This document shows, one piece after another, positions 11,667-22,105 of a stretch of 64,000 nucleotides of DNA; within the stretch, counting starts at the first letter, position 1; each line of letters starts with the position of its first letter. The stretch covers positions 359,277 to 423,276 of the forward strand of contig LSYV01000062.1 of assembly GCA_001584585.1 (NCBI GenBank), written 5' to 3'. Made by a program: the position numbers and the translations under genes. The DNA comes from Gonium pectorale. Its lineage: Eukaryota; Chlorophyta; Chlorophyceae; Chlamydomonadales; Volvocaceae. The notes under the pieces were generated by a model. That model worked only from the letters and a program-made list of their open reading frames with translations. It made no database searches and was not told where the DNA came from.

Positions 11667-11715
11667 TTGTTCGTTTTCAACACCCGAAGGTGCGACGTTG
11701 CCAGTAGGGCGCCGT
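11667..11715 (-). repeat. Dispersed repeat family, copy 3
   Basis: Minus strand carries GCCCTACTGGCAACGTCG followed by CACCTTCGGGTGTTG, matching the copies at 5439 and 40320 in order. Confidence 0.5.
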
Positions 11716-12585
11716 GTACACAGCATGGCAGGCGACCGAGTCAAGCAGACGGGCCCTTCCCGTGGAGGGCCTTGCCCATGAACCCTCAGTCACCCGGCCC
11801 CAGTTCACAGGGCCAAACATAATTGTACATCCTCGATCATGGAGTTGAGAAGGGGGGGGGGCCTGACTAGAGGACGTGTCAACCACGGCAAACACGCCGT
11901 ACGCGCCGTACGTCGCGGCACGGTCTTTCTCAATGACCACTTCCGGTCGTAAAACATCATGATATGCAATTCAAGCTTGTGGTGCGCGTCCCTGACGAAC
12001 CTGTAGGCGTTGGACGCTTGAGCATCAGAACCGACTGCCAGGATTCGCTGCTCAGCGGTTCTGCGGTCGTCGCTATAGCCACATGATGAAGATATAACTC
12101 TAATTCACAGCTACCAGTGAACCATGGAGCACATCTTTGGGCGGGCCCCAAAGGGCCCTGCCCCGCCCAGTCGCGGCGCTGTGGCAGGCGAGTGAAAAGC
12201 GGACGACTGCAGCAGGCCGGGTGCCGCTGTTGAACCGACGCTGCCGGGTTTGGTTCGCCACCCTCCCCTCCATGGCTGTGCACCTGTCACCCCGTAGCTC
12301 CCACCCCCACCCACCCCGGGTATGAGCCCCGCTTCATGGCACCCGTGGGCAGTGGCAGGCAACCCTCAGCTGCCTGCCTCAGGGTGCCGCACCCATGCCC
12401 CGTGTTACCAGTGCTGCCCCTGCTCCCTTTCCGCCAAACGCGCGCTGCCAACTGTCAGCCCACCTCTCCGCGTCAGCGCCGCTCATTTCGGACCCGCGAA
12501 CTCCCCCTTCCTCTCTGGAGCTCTTCCCACCATCCCCATCGCCCCAACACCAATACCCTCCCGCTGCGCAGGCGTCAAGGCGGAC

Positions 12586-15500
12586 ATGGAGCGCGCCAAG
12601 GAGGGCTTCGACCCCAAGAACCCCAACGGAGTGGGAATGGCCTGGACGCACAACTTCCTCAACCAGAAGGTGTGCGCCTTGGTGCCTCCTGTGCTCTCGG
12701 AAGGCGTGGCGGAAAGGGGAGCGTAGCCTGCGGAGATTGGGGGGGGGCAAGTGCCGTGCCCCTGTGGCTGGGGCTGGCGCTAGGCGTCCATGGCCAGGGC
12801 TACGCGACGCTTGCGGAAACGACCCGGGGCCCCTGGTGTACGGGCTCTCGCTCGCGCCAAGCGGTGGGGGACTGGGTCTTGGGCCGGTTGGCGCCGGCAA
12901 GGGCGGCCCAGCCTGCGTGGGGCAGTTGCCGGATGGGCGTCGTACGCGTACGACGGGAGGGGTTCAGCCGGGCCGTGGCGTGCGCCTTTCGCGACGCGCT
13001 GCATGGAGGGTGGGAGGATGCGAGAATGGGAGATTTGAAGCGGGGAGCCAGGAAGGTATCGACAGGCCACGCCGCCGGCGGGCCCCGAGGCTGCCCCGCG
13101 CCTCGCAACTCCATCCCGCATGACCCTGCCCGCAAGGGGCGTGCCTTTGCCAAAACCCGCCTCGGCCTGTCAGTGCTCCATTCCGCTGGCCCCTCCACTG
13201 CTTGCCCGCTGGTTTTACCCCCCACTCCACCCCCACCCGGTGCTACCTTCCCCACCGCCCCCCCCCCCTCATCCGCTACCCGCCATATAGCCCTGGCACC
13301 CAATGAGCTTCAAGTGAGTGGGGGCTGTGCTGCAGGGTGGGCGGCCCCGCAGCGGACCGTGGAGGGCCGCTGCGCGCCGGGCCGTGGGGTTGCTCGTCCT
13401 TTTTGCTGCCGCGGGTTCGGGCGGGCGTCGCCCGGGGGCTGGTTCTATCCCGATTTGGGTGGCCGTGCCGTGCGATGTGCCTCTCCGCGTGTACCCTGTC
13501 CTGCGGACCCTCTCCAGCGCCCGCTCTGCTCCACAAGGCTTCAACCCGTACTCTTCTCCGCGTCACGCGTTCCGACCCGCTGTCCTCCTTCGCTACCCCT
13601 CGTCTGAGGACGGGGTCGGTCCCCGTGCCCCAAAGTCAGTGCCGCAAGAGCGCCGCTCCGGTCTCCCGTCCCGACCCGTCCCGACCCGTCCCGACCCGCG
13701 CCCCCGCAGGAACCGCATGCGCGTGTGGGAGCAGCAGCAGCAGAAGAGCGACCAGGACAAAGCCAAGGAGAAGGCACAGGTGCGGGTGGAGGCGTGGTGG
13801 AGGGGATCCTGGCATCCTTCGTGCCCCTTCGTGCCAGCGTGGGGCGACCGCCCGGGAACCGTGCCCGCCTGTGCACTGCACGGAACGGCGGGAGGGGAGG
13901 GGTCGCCGCTTGCGGGTCGCACCTCCGTGTCTGCGCGGCGCACTGCATGGCAGGTGGCGCATGAAGCCGTGGCCCCCGTCAGCACGCATCCGCACCCACC
14001 GTTGGCGCAACCGCACCCATGTTCGCATGCTCCGTCGACAGTGCACCCACACCCACACCCGCACGATCCACACCCCTGTCACCCCCCCCTGCCTCTTGAC
14101 GCCCCCCGGCTGTTGACGCCCCCACCCCGCCCCCGCCCCCGGTCCCGCAAGCCAGGCCGAGTTTGATGCGGAGCAGGAGTACCTCAAGACGCTGTCCTAC
14201 CTGAGCCCCGAGGAGCAGCGGAGATACAGGTGACCGATGCGTTTGGGCGTTGCGCTGTGGCTGGGGGTGGGGGGCAGGAATGGTGACGGGGAACGGGGGC
14301 AGGGGGTTGTGACAACAGGGCTTGGGGGTGATGGTGAACTGGAATTGCCTAGGACACGTGGGCCGGGGATCGGATTCCAGGGGTCTTCTTGTAGAGCAGC
14401 CCATGGGATGTCGTGACAAGACGCCTCGTTGTCTTCGGGGTGCTGTAGGACGTTCGTCGCCCCTCCCCTCCATCCCTCCGCTCACCCCGCTCCACCCCTT
14501 TCAGTGCCGATTTGTCATCGGTGCCGATTTGTCATCGGTGCCGAGTTTCCCCCGCCCTACCTGTGTCAACGTGCTCGGCACCGCTCCCCCGCCCACCCAC
14601 CCACCCGCCCGCTCGTCTCCCTCTTCTTCCCTCCCCTCCTGTTCCCCAGGGAGGTGCAGTCGGTGTCGTTCATGTACACCAAGCCGCCCGGGCTGGACGC
14701 GGCGCTGGCCAGGGACGCGGAGGCGGAGAAGAAGGTGAGCCGGGGAGGCCCCGTCTCACCGCCCCCCGTCCCCGCAATGGGCCTGGCCCGTCAGTTGGCC
14801 CCACCCCCCGACGTCGCTGACTCTTGCCACCGGACCTCGAGTGCGGTGTTACGTCAAAGCGGCTCCGTCCGCCTGCACGACCGCCGTGGCCTCGCGTCCC
14901 GGCTGCCGCCCCCACACCATGCACACACCGTCTAAGAATTGCAACCGATGTCGAACCCCCACGCCCTGTCTGCTCCGTTCCCCCCTCGGCTCCGCCCTGA
15001 TGCCAGCGCGCTGAGTGCCACCTTAACCGCCTGCTGCCGTTGCCCTGGGTACTGCAATAACTCGCCGCCCATCTGCAAGCATGTACACATGCACACACGC
15101 CATCCGTCATGGCTGGCCAGCTGATGCCAGCTCGTGCAGTGCCGCCTTAACCGTCCGCTGTCATTGCCATTGGTTATGCAGTGCCTCGCCGCACACCTCC
15201 AAGCACGCACGCTGTGGTCTGTCCTCCGTCATGGCAGACTGCGTCTGATACCACCCACCCCGCGCAACCCCCGGGGCCCCCGCTCCTGACCAGAAAGCCA
15301 GCCAGGCTCCACCCGCCATTGAAGGCGCCGNNNNNNNNNNNNNNNNNNNNNNNNNNNNNNNNNNNNNNNNNNNNNNNNNNNNNNNNNNNNNNNNNNNNNN
15401 NNNNNNNNNNNNNNNNNNNNNNNNNNNNNNNNNNNNNNNNNNNNNNNNNNNNNNNNNNNNNNNNNNNNNNNNNNNNNNNNNNNNNNNNNNNNNNNNNNNN

Positions 15501-17513
15501 NNNNNNNNNNNNNNNNNNNNNNNNNNNNNNNNNNNNNNNNNNNNNNNNNNNNNNNNNNNNNNNNNNNNNNNNNNNNNNNNNNNNNNNNNNNNNNNNNNNN
15601 NNNNNNNNNNNNNNNNNNNNNNNNNNNNNNNNNNNNNNNNNNNNNNNNNNNNNNNNNNNNNNNNNNNNNNNNNNNNAGCGGGTAGCGGGGCGTGGCGCGG
15701 GCGAGCGGCGGCGCCGGGCCTCGGCCCGACCCCGAGCAGCAGCGCGCCGCCATGGTTGCCCGCCTCCGCGAGGACCCCTACACCGCGATGCTGGCGGCGC
15801 GGGAGGCGCTGATTAACAACCCAAAGTGAGAGGCTTGGAGGGTGGCGGCACGCGGGTCTGGCAACCTGCTGTCCCTTCCAACCAGCCTCCGAGGGAGGGA
15901 CTCTGTGTCTGGGGTGTGTGGAGGGCCAGAGGGGCGCTGGATGGCCAGAGGGGCAGTCCGTGGGGCCGCTGCCCTGCGATTGCGACACAGTGCAGTGTGC
16001 ACAACAAACCCCGGTTCAGAAGCAGTAACGGTGAGAGCCTGCCCCCAGGCCTTGTGGTGCCGTGGCTTGGGCCTGGAGCCTGAAGGCATCCTGCTCGTAG
16101 TCCTAGGTCCATGATAACTCGCTCCTCGCGTTGCTGCTTGATGCCTTCGCAGCCCCACACCTAAACCAATCCACTTACCCCCGGCACCGTCCAGGTTCGC
16201 TTTGGCCCGGCAGCGGGACGCCGGGGCGCACGGCGGCTTCGACTCGCGGGCCACCAACCAGCAGCTGCTCGGGGAGGAGCCGGGGACGTCGGGGCAAGGC
16301 AAGCGGGGGGGGGGTGCTGCGCGGATAGGCACCGGCGGGGCTGCGGGGGCGGGGGGGGGGGGCGCGCGGAGCGGCTTGTCACCTGCTTTGGGCCCTCCTT
16401 ACCCTCGTCCGCCCGAACTTCCAACCCAACCTCGCTTGCGGCCCCCTTCGCGCGACCCCGCCCCTCCTCCGGCTGTAGCCCTATGTTGCCGCTCCCGCCC
16501 AGTCACCAACGTCACGCCCTCGGACTGAGTACTCCCACCCCCCTTGTCCGCCCCTGCACGGCCGCTCCTTCCCCACCCGCTCACCCGCCCGGCTCCCTCC
16601 ACGTCCGTCCGCCCCGCACCCCCAGCAGTGGACGACCTGGACGTGCTGTTGTCGCTGCCGCCCGAGCAGCAGCTCAAGGCGCTCAAGCGGATCGCCAAGC
16701 GGCGGCGGAAGGAGGAGGAGGAGCGGAAGGTGGGGCCGGGGCGGGCGGGGTGTGCCACGGCGCCGCGGCCGCGACCCCGGTGCGGAGCTGGCAGCTCCGC
16801 GCGCAAGTCTCCCCGCACCACTCCCTCCCATCGGCCCAGCCCCCTCACCCACGGGGACTTTCGTCTGCAGCAGACCGTGCTTCATCGGGCTTTGGGGGAC
16901 TTTGCACGGCCAGGCAAAAGCGCGGATTGCTGCAAGGCCGTCTCAAGCAGCCGCGGGACGTTCTTACGGTCTCATGGATAAGGTCCCATGGGCATGCCGT
17001 ACTCGGTCGTGCCTTTGCCCCTCCTGCCCGCGTGTCGCCCCCCACGCTGCCGCCCTCGTTCGCCTCGCCTGCACGCTGCGCTGCCACCACCAAACCCTCC
17101 AGCACCACCGCAACCGTGCCCACGGCCCGCCGTGCGGTACTGCGACCCGTTTCCCCCTCTTCATTACCCCACGACCCCCCCCTTGCCCGCCCGCTCCCCA
17201 CGTTGCGGCCCAACCGCCAAAACACAACACAAACACATAACGTCCACATCAGCTACGTGAGGCGGAGGCAGTGCTGCGCGCCGCGGGCTACGACCTTGGC
17301 GCGCTGGCAGGCGACGGAGGCGGGGGTGGAGGCGGGGGCGGAGGCGGCGGGAAGTCGGGCAAGCGCAAGAAGAAGCGCTCCAAATCCTCCAAGGTGCACA
17401 AGCATAAAGAGGAGAGCAAGGGGCGCGGGAGCAAGAGGAAGCGGCGGAGGGGGTCGGGCTCTGAGTCGGACGCGTCCTCGTCGTCGTCGTCCGAGTCGGA
17501 AGGCTCGCGGTGA
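12586..17513 (+). CDS. CIR N-terminal domain nuclear protein (CIR1/CWC25-like), gap inside
   Basis: Nuclear protein of the CIR_N group, linked in other eukaryotes to splicing or transcriptional corepression. Exons: 12586-12669, 13291-13313, 13710-13779, 14156-14229, 14650-14734, one or more partly lost in the gap and ending at 15825, 16195-16298, 16629-16729, 17253-17513. Signature pieces: FLNQKPWHPMSFKNRMRVWE across exons 1-3, then EYLKTLSYLSPEEQRRYREV and SFMYTKPPGLDAA, the hallmark FMYxxPPG. After the gap: RLREDPYTAMLAAREALIN, then VDDLDVLLSLPPEQQLKALK, a Lys/Arg helix, and a Gly-rich, Lys-rich, Ser-rich tail (SDASSSSSSESEGSR). Intron 16299-16628 starts with GC (AAG|GCAAGC), forced by the phase of both neighbours. 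A 5' acceptor at 12571 suggests a leader exon. A CCHC zinc knuckle, usual in CIR1 relatives, is not visible; it may lie in the gap. Confidence 0.82.
14999..15247 (+). repeat. Diverged tandem repeat, about 124-base period
   Basis: Two adjacent units start GATGCCAGC at 14999 and 15123 and share GTGCCxCCTTAACCG, CTCGCCGC and TCCGTCATGGC in the same order. Intronic, immediately before the large gap. Confidence 0.6.
15331..15676. other. Assembly gap (346 N)
   Basis: Run of N inside the CIR-type gene. At least the start of the exon ending at 15825 is lost or ill-defined. The flanking diverged tandem repeat is a likely cause. Confidence 0.95.
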
Positions 17514-18710
17514 CCCGGGTTTGGTTGGTGGGGGGGGCTTGGGTGGCCTGAGCTTGTGCAAGCCGGGTGCCGTGACGTGCATGGCAGCCGGCGGGATGCG
17601 CGCTAACGTGGGGGGTCAAATGGTTGGGATGTGCGGGGGGGGGGGGATACCGGTATGGGAGGTGGGCGGCGCCGGTGCCCGGGCGCCCGCACATGCCCCG
17701 CCTGTGGCGGGGAGCGCAGCTTCCCCCAGAGGAAGTGCAAGCGACGCAAGTTGCCGTTCACAATGTCAGTTATACATTGGTTGAGTGCTGTGAGATGGCT
17801 GCCCGCGGGCCGGCAGCTTGCCGTATGACGGTATCAGCGGTGCACTGAAGCGCACTGGCGACGTGAGGGCGCGGCGCCGGGTGAGGCGGTTCTCCTGGCG
17901 AGGCGAGCTTCTCGGTTGGTAGCTTGGGGGTGTGCGACGACTTCCGGAAGGCTGTTACATGTGCATCGGACTTGTTGCCGGAACCCACATGGCGCACTCA
18001 GGGTGGCATGCGCCACATTGAGACGCCCGCCGTTGTACCACCATGACGTACGCCCTACGGTACGGGCCCGCTTGGCCTGCCAAGCCCCAGTCATTCTTCA
18101 TGAACTGAATCCAAAATCCAAGACACACGCATAGACCCAGATCTCCCGCAGCAAGCAAGCAAAATCGGGAGCACCGAGCAGCTCTTGACACGGGGTTAGT
18201 ATCGCGCCAACCCAAGCAGCCCATGACATGGGAGCGCATGGGCCTGAGAACCAGGCCAGAGCACGGGGCCGCCGCACCGCCCACGCCATATGCCCTCCGC
18301 CCACAGGAGAACTTCCCCCGACCGGCAGCCAGGCCCAGCCCGCGCCCGCGCATCGTAAGCCGGCTCCGCACGCTCGCTGCTGACCCGCTGACGTGCGAGC
18401 TGCCAACGTAACGACTTAGCCCGTTCCTTCATCACCGCCGTCGAGAGCCCACGTCGCGGGGCAGCCTCCTGCGCTCCCTCCTCTCAGTGGTCGTTGCCGG
18501 TTAGCGCGCAGCGCCCTCACGGCCCAAGCGCCCATTCCTCGCTTGTCGTTCTTCCTCACCTCCTACCCCCTACCACCTAGCTTCGTGCCCTCCGCTCCCG
18601 AGGACCCCTTCTCCGCGGCGCCCCACCAGCCCCAAGCCAGGTACGCGCCCCTCTTACTCCTCCTCCCCCTTCCTGCGTCTCCATGCTCCATCCATCCACC
18701 TCCAGCTGCT
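17514..18710. other. Overlapping 3' UTR space of convergent genes
   Basis: No supported exon. On the minus strand a TGTAA signal lies at 17955-17959, which would give the Y3IP1-like gene a 3' UTR of about 750 bases. I found no TGTAA on the plus strand for the CIR-type gene here. Confidence 0.5.
17955..17959 (-). terminator. Candidate TGTAA poly(A) signal for the Y3IP1-like gene
   Basis: TTACA on the plus strand, that is TGTAA on the minus strand, 750 bases after the stop. Confidence 0.45.
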
Positions 18711-21700
18711 CTACTTGAGGGAGTTGTAGAAGAGAATGAGGATGGTCCCCACCACCAGCAGTACGGGGATGGCGCTCACGCCGTACAGCACGCCATACCC
18801 GACCCATCCGGGCAGCATGTCCGTCATGTTCTGCGGCTTCTCGCCCTGGCGTAGGTTGTCGCCCATCACGTAGGGCTTGACCACAGTGTCGCCTGGGGGG
18901 AAGGGGGGGACGGGGGGCGGCATTGGGGGATCACTGGGGTTTGGAAGGCGGTTAAGGGTATTGGGGGAGGGCGAGCGCGACGGGCTGTGAGGGAGTTTGG
19001 GGCTGTTTCCGACGGTGTTTGGGGGGAGCTGGTGAACAGAGGTGTCCAGGCGGAATTCAGAGGCGCAGAGCTTGAACGCCTCTCCAAACTGCGCATGAGG
19101 GGCTCCTCCACGGCGTCAGCCGGTGGGAGCCGAGGGGCGGTCCTGGTGGGTGCAGGCGCAGGAGAAGCCACAAGGCACTGCGAATTCGGGCCCGGCAGCC
19201 GAGGGACTTGAAGGCACACGCCCGTCCAGGATGCGCAGATGGCGAGGGCTGAGCCTGTGAATGGCCAGCGTTTGACGTGTGGATTCCAACCACATATCCC
19301 CAGTTCCCCGCCCGCCGCCCCCCGCCCCCCGCCCCCCGCTCCGGCCGCACCTCCCAGCAGCGACGCGTAGTCCGAGGCCGAGGGCTTGGGGGGCGCCGGC
19401 GCCGCGGGCGCCGCGGCGTCAGGCACCGGCGTGCCCACCTCCATGAAGGGCCAGTTGGTCATCTCGTCGTGCAGGCACTTGAGCGCTATCCGGTCGTTGG
19501 GGATGCGCCCCTCGCCGATCTCCACCAGCGCCGCGGCCATCTCATCACGCGACACGCCGCGCTCGTCCTGCAGCGGCCCCGCCCGGCACAGCAACGCGGC
19601 AGCAGGCAGATGAGTAAGCAAGGAGTGCCAGACTTGGGCTTGCGCAGCAGCCGGGCTTTAGGCAGCGGCGGCGCTGAGGTAAGGCAAGGGAAGGCATTCC
19701 GCAGCAGGGGAGCTGGAGGACAGGAGCACAGGAGGGCGGCATGGGTTGCCGCCCCCGGGGGGCGGTGGGGAGTGGCGGCGTTGGTGAGGCGCTCAGGGCG
19801 CGGCGCTGGGGCTGGGCTTCTCCTTAACTAGTCGGGACCCGGCTGCTGCGGGTGGAGGTGACAGGCGTTCGCACTGGCTGCCTTGCCGGCATGGGTCCAG
19901 GCAGCACGCCGCCGCAGGGCGCTCCGCGCCTTCCGAAAACCCCCAAGTTGCAGACGATGTGCAGCGGACTGAGAATCGGCACGGGCGCCGGCACCTGTAC
20001 GCGGCCGCGGCGCCGCGAGCCGCACAACCCGCCACAGCTGGTGGGACTGGGGCGGCGCGGGCGCTGGCGCTGAGTGGCAAGGCATGCAGCCAGCAGCGGT
20101 CGGGCATGGGCGCACCCGCATACGCCTTCTCCATCCCGCTCCTATGACCGCTCTCCCCGCTTGAGCAGCCGCGCGTGGTAGCGACCGCACACCCGCGGCG
20201 AGCGGGCGGCCGTGTGCATCAGCCGCGCCCCAAAACCCCCAGCCCCGCCTGCAGCAGGAGCCAGGGCGGCCGCCGGTCGCAGCGGTGCACCAGCAGCAGC
20301 CGCACTGCCGCCGCTGCAGCCCACTTCCATCAGCCGCTTGCTGCCTCCGCTGCCACGGCGACAGCGCTGCCAGTGCGCAGCCGCCGCTCTCCCTGCGATG
20401 CGACGATGCTGCCTGCTGCGCGCGGCGGCCAGTGCACGCCGCGGACGCCGACCGCCGCTGCTGGCGCTGCCACTGCCCGTCCACGAATGGCCGCTCTCCG
20501 CGTCACCGGCCCCTCAGTGACCAACGTGGATGCGTGCACAGCCGCACCGCCCGTCCCGGCGCTGGGGCCCGGGCAGGAGGCTGGCTGTCGCCTCCGACGA
20601 GAGCGCACGTGCACCTTCACGCTGCCAGTGCCAGGCCTTGCTACGAGGCCCCTAGCGGCGCCGCTGAGGCGTCCCCGCTCACCCGCCCCGCCTGCGTCGT
20701 GTTCCCCGGGGCGTCCTCGCGCCGCGACGCCGGCAGTCACCCACTCCCCTGGGACATTGACTGATTGCCGGGCGCCCTCGGGGGCGCCATCCCTGCCTCC
20801 GGCCCCGCTGGCCCTGCCGCCGGCGGCGGCGCACCGCGAACCACAGCACTAGCTACTTGCTACTCACTCCTCTGGCAGGGGCGGCCAGAGACTGCGCGCA
20901 CGCCTCTGGTCCAAGCCCAATCCACCCCTCCAAGTCCATTCTCAAGGCCCCGAGCCCAACTCCGCGCTTGGCCTCCCGGCCCGCAAGCCCGCCGGCGCTT
21001 CGCTTCCGGCAGCCGACACACCTTGCTGCCAAGTATCAAACTTTCCGCTGACAACCGACATCGCATTCCCCTACCCCAATCCCGCCTCCTCGGCCAACCC
21101 CCCGTACCTCCATGTCCTGGGCCCGCATCTCCCGCGCGCGGGGGTCCTCGATGGACACGATCAGCTTGACCTCGTTAAAGCTCATGTCGCGGGTGCGCTT
21201 CAGCGTCTTAAGCACCTCAAAGATGTCGCCGCAGTACTTTTGGGCAAGCTGCAAGAGGTTAGCGTTGGTGTGGGCACGGGGCGGGGCGACCACGGGGCGG
21301 GACGGCGGGTCAGGAAGTGCCGGACCGCAGTGCAGCTGCCCCGTGTGCCCGTCCTCGCAGCTCGACCAGGGACATCGGTTGTGAGAATGAATGTTGTTCT
21401 TTGGGGCCCCGCCCATTGGTGACCCATGTGGGAATAGTGAATGACGAGGACCTGGGGATCCGCAGCCCACAATACCCAAACCCCACCTCGTCGCCAACGA
21501 GGTCGCCGCCGATGATCTTGTCGACCTCCTTGGCGCGCACAAAAGCAGCTGAGGCCAACGGGTTGCGGTTAGGGGGTGGGACTGGTGGAGGGGGAGGTCA
21601 GCGGCTGGGGCCGTGCGGCTCGCGCACCTCCACTCTCAATCTCGGCCTGCCGCCTCATGAACTGCTCCACCTGCGCCTCCAGATCCACCTCCTCACTCGT

Positions 21701-21884
21701 AGCCCTGTGAGCACCCCCGGGTACGCCACTTAGCTCAGGGGCGCTCAGCTGGGCTGCCAAATTCAGCCCACCTGGCGACCGGGACCGCTCGCCGTGCGCC
21801 CACGAATGGACGACGCCGCAGCGACGAAGCCGGAAGCTGCGCTAGGCCACATGGCCGGCAGACCCCGCGCAGTTGCGCGTTCAT
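18711..21884 (-). CDS. Y3IP1: Ycf3-interacting protein 1-like (photosystem I assembly, CGL59)
   Basis: Thylakoid protein that works with Ycf3 in photosystem I assembly in plants. Six minus-strand exons: 21884-21772, 21704-21628, 21548-21487, 21248-21108, 19567-19351, 18892-18711; phases agree, 263 residues. The N-terminus (MNAQLRGVCRPCGLAQLPAS, then Arg/Ala-rich) is a plausible chloroplast transit peptide. The conserved core reads EVDLEAQVEQFMRRQAEIES, KYCGDIFEVLKTLKRTRDMS, FNEVKLIVSIEDPRARE, ERGVSRDEMAAALVEIGEGR and NDRIALKCLHDEMTNWPFME, matching the plant protein in order. The C-terminus GYGVLYGVSAIPVLLVVGTI plus LILFYNSLK is the expected single membrane span. An in-frame ATG at 21962 would add 26 residues; I prefer 21884 because a clean transit peptide follows. 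Intron 5 is about 1.5 kb and carries only low-complexity GC-rich ORFs. Confidence 0.88.
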
Positions 21885-22105
21885 GGCTCCGTGCGAGGCT
21901 TCGCGTTCTAGCGCAAGGTGAGGATCCTCAAAGACAAGTGACCCGAGCGACACGATGTTCACACCAATGCGCGGTCTGGCAACAAAGTGGCGAGCGTGAC
22001 ATCTTGCGGTTGTGACAACGGCCGTACGGCTACAAGCTTGTTTTCTTGCAGCTTACCAGCATTCCGATGTCTTGAGACTATAATTTTAATAGAGCATATG
22101 AAGTT

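Larger units (their letters stand above)
10758..12585. other. 3' UTR and intergenic spacer
   Basis: A TGTAA at 10917-10921 probably ends the 127-residue gene. The rest lacks supported exons. Two minus-strand copies of a dispersed repeat lie at 11562-11600 and 11667-11715. 12420-12571 is pyrimidine-rich and ends in CGCAG, an apparent acceptor, so the CIR-type gene may have a 5' non-coding exon upstream. Confidence 0.55.

Noticed and set aside
12124..12195. ATG at 12124 (MEHIFGRAPKGPAPP) as first exon of the CIR-type gene
   Set aside because: No donor with matching phase and no family similarity.
12336..13607. 423-codon plus-strand ORF over the start of the CIR-type gene
   Set aside because: It runs through introns in a different frame from the conserved CIR_N motif and is Pro/Arg/Gly-rich by composition only.
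20175..20852. 225-codon ORF and others in intron 5 of the Y3IP1-like gene
   Set aside because: GC-rich low-complexity intron; no start context, splice fit or family similarity.
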